Below are positions 1 through 6,820 of a stretch of 64,000 bases of DNA, piece by piece. Origin of the DNA: Paracoccus haematequi (lineage in GTDB: Bacteria > Pseudomonadota > Alphaproteobacteria > Rhodobacterales > Rhodobacteraceae). The notes beneath the pieces were generated by a model. That model saw nothing but the letters and a program-made list of their open reading frames with translations, had not been told where the DNA came from and ran no database searches. Position numbers and translations under genes: made by a program. The first letter of the stretch is position 1, and every line of letters begins with the position of its first letter. The stretch lies in the NCBI RefSeq assembly GCF_900631945.1, contig NZ_UZWE01000030.1:1-64000 (forward strand), written 5' to 3'.

Positions 1-84
1 GCAGAAACCTGGCACCAGTTCCTCGACGACTTCGTTAGCGATCCTGAACTCGCGCAACGCTTCAAGGCTCAACCGCCGCGGTAA
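1..84 (+). CDS. C-terminal end of an unidentified protein (partial)
   Basis: The window opens inside a reading frame that runs 27 codons to a TAA stop. The visible tail is hydrophilic (it contains FLDDFVSDPELAQRF and ends KAQPPR). That is too short to assign a family. It is probably the end of a real gene because the frame opens at base 1 and the bases after the stop are non-coding. Confidence 0.4.
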   Translation, partial: AETWHQFLDDFVSDPELAQRFKAQPPR

Positions 85-379
85 CAATCGGCCGGTTACG
101 TTCGGTCCCATTCTCAGCATTATCGCAAAAAGCTGTCTCATGCCCTGGGGCCACCCCGGATGTTACACCACTTTGAGGGACGTGACCGGGGCGCCCTAGC
201 ATCTTGCCCTGCGCCGGCGCGCGAAATTGCAGGCTGCGGCACAGTCCGAACGCGACTGCCGACGCAAGAAACTTTCCCGGCAGCCAAAGTCGCATTTGGG
301 CCTGCCCCTACGGAACTTTTGTCAGTTCCGACGCTTTCTGAAATAGCAGCGCAATTGGGTGCGCAGAAAGGACAATCTG
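85..379. other. Non-coding stretch before the small lipoprotein
   Basis: About 295 bases without a convincing gene. Open frames here have no ribosome binding site and no recognisable protein. I see no clear promoter hexamers and no tRNA. It presumably carries the promoter of the lipoprotein gene at 380. Confidence 0.4.
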
Positions 380-547
380 ATGCGGATACTGACGGCAAGT
401 CTCTGCGGCAGCATCGTTTTCATGCTGGCTGCCTGCGGCAATACGGCAACGGAACGCGCCGCGACCGGCGGCATCGGAGGCGCGGTTGTCGCCGGGCCTG
501 CGGGCGCGATCGTCGGCGGAACCGTGGGCGCAGCGACCGCAAACTGA
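380..547 (+). CDS. Small lipoprotein, hypothetical
   Basis: 55 residues: a charged start (MRIL), a hydrophobic stretch and a lipobox LAAC, so cleavage and lipidation at Cys-18 are predicted. The mature part is a glycine/alanine-rich segment (TGGIGGAVVAGPAGAIVGG) resembling the glycine-zipper type of small outer-membrane lipoproteins. ATG at 380 was preferred over an upstream GTG because AGAAAGGA precedes it at good distance. A strong hairpin follows the stop. Function unknown; envelope location is inferred from the lipobox. Confidence 0.7.
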   Translation: MRILTASLCGSIVFMLAACGNTATERAATGGIGGAVVAGPAGAIVGGTVGAATAN

Positions 548-565
548 TCTTTGAAACCACGTCCT

Positions 566-592
566 GAACGGCCGCGCCAGTCGCGGCCGTTC
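566..592 (+). terminator. Hairpin downstream of the small lipoprotein gene
   Basis: An 11-bp perfect inverted repeat (GAACGGCCGCG / CGCGGCCGTTC) with a 5-base loop lies 18 bases after the stop codon. There is no long T-run, so it may be an imperfect intrinsic terminator or an mRNA-stabilising stem. Confidence 0.55.
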
Positions 593-659
593 GGCGTTGG
601 TCTTGCGAGAGCTTTCGGCTTCCCCTACATCAGAAAAGCAAAGGCAGAAGGACAATCCC

Positions 660-902
660 ATGGCGATGGAAGCGCATGACATCGAGGCCCTTATCCGCGT
701 GGCCTTTCCCAACGCGCAGATCACCATCACCGACCTGGCGGGCGACGGCAATCACTATGCCGCCGAGGTGATCGACGAAAGCTTCCGGGGTCAGAACCGC
801 GTCCAGCAGCAGCGCGCCGTCTATGCGGCGTTGCAGGACAAGATGGCGGGCAAATCGGGCGCCCTTCACGCCTTGGCATTGACCACCAAAGCGCCTGACT
901 GA
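660..902 (+). CDS. bolA: BolA family protein
   Basis: 80 residues. It has the BolA fold signature: an N-terminal helix ([11 protein letters not shown]), a central strand with GDGNHY, then [17 protein letters not shown] and a C-terminal HALALTT strand. BolA proteins pair with CGFS monothiol glutaredoxins to handle [2Fe-2S] clusters and iron regulation. The next gene, 44 bases downstream, is exactly such a glutaredoxin, so the pair is probably one operon. Start: ATG after AGAAGGACA. The GDGNHY form with its single central His resembles the YrbA/IbaG-BolA2 branch more than E. coli BolA. Confidence 0.9.
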   Translation: MAMEAHDIEALIRVAFPNAQITITDLAGDGNHYAAEVIDESFRGQNRVQQQRAVYAALQDKMAGKSGALHALALTTKAPD

Positions 903-946
903 GGCCCCTGCCCCTTGGCCAGACCATCAGACACAGGATGAAAGAC

Positions 947-1309
947 ATGACGGAAGTAACTGGAAAAATTCAAGGATTGGTGGACAATGCGGATGTCGTC
1001 TTGTTCATGAAAGGCACCAAGGAAATGCCGCAATGCGGTTTTTCCAGCCGCGTCGCGGGCGTGTTGAACTATATGGGCGTCGATTACCGCGACGTGAACG
1101 TGCTGGCCGATGACGATATCCGCCAGGGCATCAAGGATTTCTCGGACTGGCCGACGATCCCGCAGCTCTATGTCAAGGGAGAGTTCGTGGGTGGATGCGA
1201 CATCGTGACCGAGATGACCCTTTCGGGCGAACTGGATCAGTTGTTCGACCAGAAGGGCGTGTCCTATGACAAGGCCGCTGCGGACAAAATTCGCGAAGCG
1301 AACGCCTGA
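947..1309 (+). CDS. grxD: Monothiol glutaredoxin, Grx4 type
   Basis: 120 residues, thioredoxin fold. The CGFS active site is at Cys-30, followed by WPTIPQ (residues 68-73) and GGCD (82-85), which bind glutathione in this family. Known role: transfer and storage of [2Fe-2S] clusters, partnered by BolA, whose gene lies just upstream. ATG at 947 was chosen over the ATG at 938 because AGGA lies about 7 bases ahead of it, while nothing suitable precedes 938. Confidence 0.95.
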   Translation: MTEVTGKIQGLVDNADVVLFMKGTKEMPQCGFSSRVAGVLNYMGVDYRDVNVLADDDIRQGIKDFSDWPTIPQLYVKGEFVGGCDIVTEMTLSGELDQLFDQKGVSYDKAAADKIREANA

Positions 1310-1333
1310 TCCGATCGGATTTTACACATGAAG

Positions 1334-1362
1334 CGGGCCGCCTTCTTGGGCGGCCCGTTCAG
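1334..1362. terminator. Bidirectional terminator between grxD and the holin-X-like gene
   Basis: A 9-bp perfect stem (CGGGCCGCC / GGCGGCCCG) lies between two convergent genes, 24 bases after the grxD stop and just before the stop of the minus-strand gene. A short T-rich tail follows on the + side. Confidence 0.7.
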
Positions 1363-1363
1363 T

Positions 1364-2023
1364 TTACAGGATATCATCCTGATAGTCGTAATCGTCGTCG
1401 TCGTGTCGTTCCTTCAACTTGGCCGCCAAGGTAACGCCGAGGGCAAAAGCTCCTAACAGCTTGGCCATACTGCCCGCGTTGCTGTTGTGCGCGCGGGACA
1501 GCGTCTCGGTCGCGCCTTCGACCTTGGACCGCACGGTATCCAGGTTGCCTTGCGTGAACCCCACGGCCTGCGCCGCATGACGCGCCGCGCCGAAGACCCG
1601 GCGTTCGGTGTCATCGGCCAGCTTCGTAACCTTGTAGCTGGCCTCGTCCATCAAAGACGACACTTTTTGGCCCGCCATGTCCACGACCCGCTCGGCCTCG
1701 GCCCGCGCCTTTTCGACCGCCGCATCGGCCGCCAGACTGACCCGAGCCTCGACCTCTTTGCGAAGATCGTCTGTGGTCGGCATTTCGTGACGGGTGGCCT
1801 TGGACATCGCGAACAGGATCAGCCCGATCAGGATGAACAGCACGGCTACGGCAAGAGACGCCAAGGCCGATCCGAATTCCAGATCATGGGCCAGGAACGA
1901 CCAAAGGGCTGCTATCAGGAACCCAACGGCAACGGCCAGGACACCCCCGGCCGCCGCCTTCATGACCGACCGACGCGCCGTGTCCTTGAGAGCCAGTTGA
2001 AGACGCTGCGCATAGTCGAACAT
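1364..2023 (-). CDS. Membrane protein of the phage-holin-family (holin-X superfamily III) type
   Basis: 219 residues. There are two transmembrane helices near the N-terminus (about 22-44 and 53-72), then a long Ala/Glu/Lys-rich coiled region (about 80-170), a weak third hydrophobic stretch (about 190-202) and a very acidic tail (HDDDDYDYQDD). This architecture matches chromosomal proteins labelled phage holin family or holin-X, which are not lysis proteins but small envelope proteins. It sits 8 bases downstream of the DUF883 gene, so the two are probably co-transcribed as a stress-type envelope pair. Confidence 0.7.
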   Translation of the reverse strand: MFDYAQRLQLALKDTARRSVMKAAAGGVLAVAVGFLIAALWSFLAHDLEFGSALASLAVAVLFILIGLILFAMSKATRHEMPTTDDLRKEVEARVSLAADAAVEKARAEAERVVDMAGQKVSSLMDEASYKVTKLADDTERRVFGAARHAAQAVGFTQGNLDTVRSKVEGATETLSRAHNSNAGSMAKLLGAFALGVTLAAKLKERHDDDDYDYQDDIL

Positions 2024-2031
2024 GGGAAACC

Positions 2032-2466
2032 TCAGCGACGGGCCAGGATTAGGCCGACCAGGAAGCCGATACCGGCGGCGATGCCCAGGGCTTGCGCGGG
2101 ATTGCGCCGAACCATTTCGGACACTTCGTCATACCGCTCCTCGGCGTAATGGGCGACCTCGGAGGCCTTCTGCTGGCCGGTCTCGTACAGCCGCTCGGCC
2201 TCGGCCTTGGCGCGGCCGGCATATTCGCCGCCAACCTCGCGGGCGCGGTGAACGTAATCCTGCGCGGTTTCGCGGGCATTCTGCGCCAGTTCCGCGCCGC
2301 GTTCCTTGAGATTCTCGGTGCCCGAGTTGTTTGACAGCTTGTCGGCGGTATCGCGGATATCCTCGCCGATCTTGCGGGCGCCCTCGTTCAGGTCGCGCTT
2401 GGCCTGCTGCCCTGCGGCGGCGGCGTCTTTTTTCAGGTCGTTTGCTGTGGGATTGTGTTCAGCCAT
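2032..2466 (-). CDS. DUF883 family protein (ElaB/YqjD-like)
   Basis: 144 residues. It is mostly a charged amphipathic helix with repeated Ala/Lys/Glu (apolipoprotein-like), then NPAQALGIAAGIGFLVGLILARR: the conserved glycine-rich C-terminal membrane anchor of ElaB/YqjD. Family members are tail-anchored inner-membrane proteins, some ribosome-associated, induced in stationary phase. Start: ATG at 2466 with GGAGGA 6 bases ahead; a longer in-frame start has no such site. First gene of the pair with the holin-X-like protein. Confidence 0.8.
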   Translation of the reverse strand: MAEHNPTANDLKKDAAAAGQQAKRDLNEGARKIGEDIRDTADKLSNNSGTENLKERGAELAQNARETAQDYVHRAREVGGEYAGRAKAEAERLYETGQQKASEVAHYAEERYDEVSEMVRRNPAQALGIAAGIGFLVGLILARR

Positions 2467-2571
2467 GGAAATGTCCTCCGGTGTGATTGTCACCATCAGG
2501 GCTTAAACACATGGAACAAGGGCATTGTTCCGCACCGCAGAAGATTAATTGAATGCCGGGCTTTGGGGAAA

Positions 2572-2648
2572 TGGTACCGCCTCCCCGGCTCGAACGGGGG
2601 ACCTCTAGATCCACAATCTAGCGCTCTAACCAGCTGAGCTAAGGCGGC
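2572..2648 (-). tRNA. tRNA-His (anticodon GTG)
   Basis: A complete cloverleaf on the minus strand. The anticodon stem CTAGA/TCTAG encloses the loop TTGTGGA, giving GTG. The T arm contains GTTCGAG. The acceptor GCCGCCT/AGGCGGT pairs with a G-T at position 1-72. The gene encodes CCA. Discriminator base is A73 and there is no obvious G-1:C73 pair, the unusual form known in alphaproteobacteria. Confidence 0.95.
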
Positions 2649-2748
2649 ACGGTTGCGTTCTGTAACGCCGGTTCGGTCCCGTTGCAAGCCCGACTTGCCG
2701 TGAAAATTCATGCAGGCTACAGAAACCCATCACAGAAGGATGACGGTC

Positions 2749-2967
2749 ATGAGCATCAACAGCCAAAGCGACATTGCGGCCAATCTGCAAGTCGGCCCCA
2801 CCGATCAGGGCATGGTGCGCATCTATCTGCAAGCCGAAGAGATCGACCTGCCGCTGGATTTCGATCCCGAGGAAGCCACCGAAATCGCCGAGGAACTGCT
2901 GGCCGCAGCCGAAGCCGCGCGCAGCATGGGAAAGACCGGGGGGAAGCCTAAAAAACCCCGGCGGTAA
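2749..2967 (+). CDS. Small conserved protein, DUF6324-like
   Basis: 72 residues, acidic, no membrane segment. The stretch SDIAANLQVGPTDQGMVRIY followed by a run of acidic residues (DLPLDFDPEEATEIAEEL) resembles a small family I recall as DUF6324 in Rhodobacteraceae. Start: ATG after AGAAGGA; an earlier ATG at 2740 lies on the ribosome site itself. Its last 20 bases overlap the end of the convergent mmcB gene. Function unknown. Confidence 0.65.
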   Translation: MSINSQSDIAANLQVGPTDQGMVRIYLQAEEIDLPLDFDPEEATEIAEELLAAAEAARSMGKTGGKPKKPRR

Positions 2968-3412
2968 GGGCATCGGGATCGGTCAGGCCTTGCAGGCGCA
3001 ACGCCGAGGCGCGGGCGAAGTCGCGCATGATCCTGCTGCGGCGCGCGCCTGCCAGCCGGGCCTCGGGTGCCATGCGCTGAATTTCGGCGCCATAGGCATC
3101 GGCGCAGATCAGCCCGGTGTCGGGGGGCAGCAGTTCCGAGGGAAAGTCGCAATCGACCGCCCAGAAATAGCGGTCGCACCATTCGACATAACCCTGCCAT
3201 TTGCGGTCGCCCATGAAATCCGCGCGGCAGCTTTTGCATTCGACGATCCAGAATTCGCCCTTCGGACCCATGCTGATCACATCCACCCGCAGGCCGCGGC
3301 TGGGCGAGAATTCGGTCAGCACCGCGTGATCCATGCTGCGCAACAGCCGCCCCACGCCGCGCGCAAGACGGTGGCCGGGCATGGCGGGAAGGGTCGGATC
3401 CAGATGGGTCAT
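2948..3412 (-). CDS. mmcB: MmcB family DNA repair protein
   Basis: 154 residues. The core RVDVISMGPKGEFWIVECK has the D...E-x-K pattern of a PD-(D/E)XK nuclease fold (Asp, then Glu and Lys after a beta-strand), as in the family represented by Caulobacter MmcB, needed for survival after mitomycin C. ATG at 3412 gives the usual family length. A TTG 36 bases upstream would add MKDVAASFYKRT and cannot be excluded. It overlaps the convergent small gene by 20 bases. Its 5' side abuts a candidate structured RNA on the opposite strand. Confidence 0.75.
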   Translation of the reverse strand: MTHLDPTLPAMPGHRLARGVGRLLRSMDHAVLTEFSPSRGLRVDVISMGPKGEFWIVECKSCRADFMGDRKWQGYVEWCDRYFWAVDCDFPSELLPPDTGLICADAYGAEIQRMAPEARLAGARRSRIMRDFARASALRLQGLTDPDALTAGVF

Positions 3413-3433
3413 GGTCCGCTTATAGAACGAAGC

Positions 3434-3692
3434 GGCAACATCCTTCAAGGCGCTTGAAGTGGCCCTGCCCTGTCCCTATCTGTTGCCTTGGCGGGTTTCT
3501 GCTCCTCTCGCGCGCGGCCATTTTTCCACTGGCCTATAACTTTTCCGAGGGGGCTGGCTCTGGCGTGACCCTGGTCTCGTTACCCGGCGCCCACCTGGTA
3601 ATCCAGGCTTTCGGGAAATCTCGCGCCGCCGCGGTTGCTGCGGTTCCCGCCACCCTACCCAACCGCCCTGCCTTGGCATCGGCGGTTTTTTT
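3434..3692 (+). ncRNA. Candidate structured small RNA of unknown family
   Basis: No convincing protein is encoded here, but the + strand has the marks of an RNA gene. GGCAACA (3434) pairs with TGTTGCC (3481), closing a domain that contains the perfect repeat CTTCAAG-GCG-CTTGAAG. Inner hairpins include CCTGG-TAAT-CCAGG. The stretch ends in an intrinsic terminator with seven T residues (3663-3692), although no + strand protein gene lies just upstream. A TATAGA box at 3421 could serve as the -10. I looked for 6S, 4.5S, tmRNA and RNase P hallmarks and did not find them. Boundaries are inferred. Confidence 0.4.
3663..3692 (+). terminator. Intrinsic terminator ending the candidate small RNA
   Basis: The nested stem CCGCC/GGCGG with inner TGCC/GGCA is followed directly by seven T residues. 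On the + strand the only preceding gene is the short one ending at 2967, so this points to an unannotated + strand transcript. Confidence 0.7.
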
Positions 3693-3710
3693 CATACCGG
3701 ATACATGCGA

Positions 3711-3737
3711 AAAGGGCGGCCTTGCGGGCCGCCCTTT
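3711..3737 (-). terminator. Terminator of the DUF481 outer-membrane gene
   Basis: An 11-bp perfect stem (AAAGGGCGGCC / GGCCGCCCTTT) ends in a T-run when read on the minus strand, 19 bases after the stop codon of the gene at 3756-4721. Confidence 0.85.
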
Positions 3738-3755
3738 CGATGACTGTGGCTGCGA

Positions 3756-4721
3756 TCAGAAGCCGTAGACGACCGACACGCCCAGGGTGTTGTCCGTACG
3801 GATCGGACGGTTTTCCTGGTACTCGGTGGTGTAGCTGACGCGGGTCGCCAATTGGTCGGACATCTGGAAGTTGACGCCGAATTGGTTGGTGATCACGTCA
3901 TCCGAGTCTTTCGAAGAAAGATAGTCGGTGTCGTTGGTGATGAACACCATGTCATTGAAACGGTGGTACAGACGCGACGACACGATATAGCCGACGCCGC
4001 TATCGGACGAATCGTTGACCGCAACACGGTCGTAGCTGTCGGTCACCGGATTGTATTCCAGATTGAAGCCAGCCTTCTGGGCGCCCGTCTGGGTATAGCG
4101 ATAACCGATACCCGCCTGAACCCGCCAAGCGGTCGCTTCGGTGTTGATCACGCGATAGCCCGGACCCACGCCGATGAAGCCGTCGCGGGCGAAATCGCCC
4201 AGCTTTTCGGCAATCTCGTTGTCGGGCTGGCCGTCGTAATCAGCCTCGCCGTTGGCCAGACCATCGACACTGAAGCGACCCAGGACAAAGGCATAGAACT
4301 GGTCGTTGAAGTAGTAGGCACCATCATAGATGGTCGACACTTCTTCCTTGTCCTTGTTGCCGAAATCGTCTTCACCGAATTCGATCAGCATCCCGACCGA
4401 CTGCTGCCAGGGACCGGCGTTGTTGGACACGCGGCCCGCAAGAGAGAAGTCCTGGCTTTCGGTGTTGCCGGTGCTGCCCGCATAGGTCAGCGCGATCGAA
4501 CCGAACAGGCCCTCGCGGCGGTCGGGGTTGCCGAAGCGCGCGTCGTCGTTATCACGGTCGAAATCGTCCTGAACGGCGTCCTCGACATCGATGATCCGGT
4601 CGTTGATACCCGAGATCCCGGTCGCATCCGCACCCGCCGCAATCTCGGTCTGGGCGAATGCCGGGGCCGACAGTGCGGCGATCAGAGCGGCGGAGCCGGT
4701 CAGCAGCGTAACTTTTTTCAT
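3756..4721 (-). CDS. DUF481 domain outer-membrane beta-barrel protein
   Basis: 321 residues. The signal peptide MKKVTLLTGSAALIAALSAP ends at AFAQ. Alternating amphipathic strands follow (for example GSIALTYAGSTGNTESQDFSLAG, VGYIVSSRLYHRF, ATRVSYTTEY), and the final residue is Phe in VVYGF, the signal for insertion by the Bam complex. The TGNTE motif is typical of DUF481 (YdiY-type) proteins. The acidic linker after the signal (DVEDAVQDDFDRDNDD) is unusual and could bind cations. GAGGA precedes the ATG. Function in this organism is unknown; a salt-responsive barrel is the common description of the family. Confidence 0.8.
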   Translation of the reverse strand: MKKVTLLTGSAALIAALSAPAFAQTEIAAGADATGISGINDRIIDVEDAVQDDFDRDNDDARFGNPDRREGLFGSIALTYAGSTGNTESQDFSLAGRVSNNAGPWQQSVGMLIEFGEDDFGNKDKEEVSTIYDGAYYFNDQFYAFVLGRFSVDGLANGEADYDGQPDNEIAEKLGDFARDGFIGVGPGYRVINTEATAWRVQAGIGYRYTQTGAQKAGFNLEYNPVTDSYDRVAVNDSSDSGVGYIVSSRLYHRFNDMVFITNDTDYLSSKDSDDVITNQFGVNFQMSDQLATRVSYTTEYQENRPIRTDNTLGVSVVYGF

Positions 4722-5132
4722 CTTTTCCTCACGAGCTGAGTTTTGTTGTTCTGAACGTCTGTGGGACGCCAGAGCATCTCTGCGAAAGATGAAGTAATCC
4801 CCCCCTGCCCTGGTTCATAGGGCCGCGAAAAACGTCTGCACGTCCCGAAAAAGTGAGAGGGTTTGAACAGAGACAAATCAGGCAAAATTCCGCCGAAATA
4901 TGCGGGTGATGGGATAGTCGGGAACTCAATTCGGTGCTTTGGAACCTCTTGGCGCGATTAACCAAATCGGTCGTCGGCATCCCGCGAGCTTGCCAGCAGC
5001 CCGGCAAGATGGATGAAATAATTCCGTGATTGCCTAAAATCTGTGCGGAATTTTGTCCGGCGGCAACGCGTTCAGCTGTTGCATAATCGACACGATATCA
5101 CACCCAATCGCGCCGAAGGAACCAGAGCAGGT
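4722..5132. other. 411-base non-coding region upstream of the DUF481 gene
   Basis: It must hold the minus-strand promoter and 5' leader of the barrel gene and the 3' end of the small membrane gene at 5133. It is clearly AT-richer than the flanking genes, as expected of a regulatory region. I see no convincing hexamer pair, tRNA or coding frame. Confidence 0.4.
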
Positions 5133-5444
5133 TTATTTTCGCGGTGCCGTTGTGACCGGCACCCGAACCGCCTCTTTCCTCGGCGGACGCCCGATCCACG
5201 ACCGGCGGCCGGACGACGGCGGCGATTCGGCCTGTTCCATGACCGTGATGGCGAACTGAACCCCCGAAAAGACGATGGTGTTGAAGGCGACCAGCATGAC
5301 CACGGCCAGCCAGCCCACGGTGCTGTTCAGGACAAGGTGCCGCAGATGCGCAACATCCAGCGCCAAAAGCGCGGCCACGAAGCAACAGGCCAGCGCAGCG
5401 CCGATCAGGACGCTGCGGATATAGACACGAACCATGATCGGCAT
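5133..5444 (-). CDS. Small two-helix membrane protein, hypothetical
   Basis: 103 residues with two transmembrane helices (about 8-28 and 43-66) and a basic, proline-containing cytoplasmic tail ending in PRK. Family resemblance is to small uncharacterised Rhodobacteraceae membrane proteins often found beside nusB. ATG at 5444 is preceded by TTGGGG. It lies downstream of ribE-nusB on the same strand after a 77-base gap and may be the last gene of that unit. Confidence 0.6.
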   Translation of the reverse strand: MPIMVRVYIRSVLIGAALACCFVAALLALDVAHLRHLVLNSTVGWLAVVMLVAFNTIVFSGVQFAITVMEQAESPPSSGRRSWIGRPPRKEAVRVPVTTAPRK

Positions 5445-5521
5445 GACGCACCCCAAATCGGACGACAGATCCAAGATATAGGGTATTTCCCACGGAAAAG
5501 CAGTAGGAAGTGGGGCCTGCG

Positions 5522-6010
5522 TCAGAAGGCCTCGGGGCGCAGCTCTCGGGCGACGTGATCCAGGACGGCGTTCACGAATTTCGGCTCGCGGCCCTCGGGA
5601 AAGAACGCCTCGGCCAGGCGGACATATTCGGTGATGACCACCTTGGGCGGGGTCTGCGGCGTGACCAGTTCCGCCCCGGCGGCGCGGAACAGGGCGCGCA
5701 GTACCGGATCGATCCGGTCGATGGGCCATTTGGCGACCAGGCCGCGATCGGTCGCCTGGTCGATGCGCGACTGCCAGGTCACGGCTGCATCGACAAGGCG
5801 AGAAAACAGCCCTTCGTCGGCGGGCAGATACTGCCCATCCTCGTCCTCGGCCTCCAGGCGATACAGTTCGAATTCCCGCGTCACCCGGTCGGCGGACTGA
5901 CCGGCGGCCTCCATCTGATACAGGGCCTGAACGGCGTAGAAGCGCGCCCCGCTGCTTTTCGCCCGGCGGTCGGCGCGCTTGTCGGTCTGCTTGTCGTCGT
6001 TCACGGTCAT
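5522..6010 (-). CDS. nusB: Transcription antitermination protein NusB
   Basis: 162 residues, all-helical. NusB hallmarks are present: ARFYAVQALYQME near the N-terminus, DRIDPVLRALFRAAGAEL, then VVITEYVRLAEAFFPEGREPKFVNAVLD near the C-terminus. NusB with NusE (S10) binds the boxA RNA of rRNA leaders and supports antitermination and ribosome assembly. It follows ribE by 53 bases on the same strand, the classic riboflavin-nusB neighbourhood, although ribH is not between them here. Start: ATG at 6010; an upstream extension lacks support. Confidence 0.95.
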   Translation of the reverse strand: MTVNDDKQTDKRADRRAKSSGARFYAVQALYQMEAAGQSADRVTREFELYRLEAEDEDGQYLPADEGLFSRLVDAAVTWQSRIDQATDRGLVAKWPIDRIDPVLRALFRAAGAELVTPQTPPKVVITEYVRLAEAFFPEGREPKFVNAVLDHVARELRPEAF

Positions 6011-6063
6011 GGATCGGGCCTTGTCACAGAGACCGGCTGCAATGTCGCGAAAGCCGTCCCGCG

Positions 6064-6681
6064 TCAAGCCCCGGCGGGCAGCGGCGCGGCCATCGCCTCG
6101 GCCAGCCGCGCGACATAGCGGGCCAGGGTGTCGATTTCCAGGTTGACCGCATCGCCCAGGACGACGCCGCCCCAGGTCGTCACCTGCCGGGTATGCGGGA
6201 TCAGGTTCACGCCGAAGCGGTTGCCTGCCACCTCGTTCACGGTCAGCGACGTGCCGTTCAGCGCGACCGAACCCTTGGGCGCGATGAAGCGGGCCAGCGC
6301 GGCCGGGGCCTCGAACGTCAGGCGCAGGCTGTCGCCCTCTTCGTGCAGCTCGGCCACGCGGGCCACGCCGTCGACATGACCGCTGACGATATGGCCGCCC
6401 AGTTCGTCGCCCACGCGAAGTGCGCGTTCCAGGTTCAGCTTGCGCCCGACCTGCCAGCCATTCGCGCCGATATTGGTCTTGGACAGCGTCTCGGCCGAGA
6501 TGTCGACCGTGAACCAGCCAGGCCCCTTGTCGACCACGGTCAGGCAGACCCCGTCGCAGGCGATCGAGGCGCCCAAGTCCACGGTCGCCATGTCATAGCC
6601 GCAATCGATCCGCGCGCGCATGTCGCCGCGCATTTCCACCGACGCGACCGTGCCGATATCCGTGATGATGCCTGTGAACAC
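6064..6681 (-). CDS. ribE: Riboflavin synthase alpha chain
   Basis: 205 residues. It begins MFTGII-DIG and repeats the lumazine-binding fold: domain 1 (1-~97) with ACDGVCLTV and SAETLSKT, domain 2 (~98-195) beginning GGHIVSGHVDG with LNGTSLTVNEV. The enzyme dismutates two 6,7-dimethyl-8-ribityllumazine molecules to riboflavin plus a pyrimidine product, using each repeat as a half-site. It lies upstream of nusB. I saw no FMN riboswitch in the short (139-base) gap to kpsS. Confidence 0.96.
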   Translation of the reverse strand: MFTGIITDIGTVASVEMRGDMRARIDCGYDMATVDLGASIACDGVCLTVVDKGPGWFTVDISAETLSKTNIGANGWQVGRKLNLERALRVGDELGGHIVSGHVDGVARVAELHEEGDSLRLTFEAPAALARFIAPKGSVALNGTSLTVNEVAGNRFGVNLIPHTRQVTTWGGVVLGDAVNLEIDTLARYVARLAEAMAAPLPAGA

Positions 6682-6820
6682 CTGCGCACCCCATGTTTCC
6701 AGCGAAAAGACCTAGGCGATGGCCTGAACCGGCGCAAGTCCAGCATGCCGTTAAATCTTTGTTAACCTTCCTGTGAAAAATTTGTGTCGCGCGTGTGTTG
6801 CGCTTCATGGGGTTCTCCCA

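Noticed and set aside
3434..3692. 6S RNA, 4.5S RNA, tmRNA or RNase P RNA
   Set aside because: I looked for the 4.5S GGAA/AGCAG apical motif, a tmRNA tag and tRNA-like domain, and the RNase P core, and found none. 6S remains possible only by size.
3454..3768. A 104-codon + strand frame between mmcB and the DUF481 gene
   Set aside because: No ribosome site, no family pattern, and it runs through a perfect terminator. The stretch fits a structured RNA better.
3852..4739. A 295-codon + strand frame opposite the DUF481 gene
   Set aside because: The minus strand has a signal peptide, beta-barrel strands and terminal Phe; the + frame has none of these.
6682..6820. FMN riboswitch before ribE
   Set aside because: The gap is too short and lacks the conserved RFN stems.
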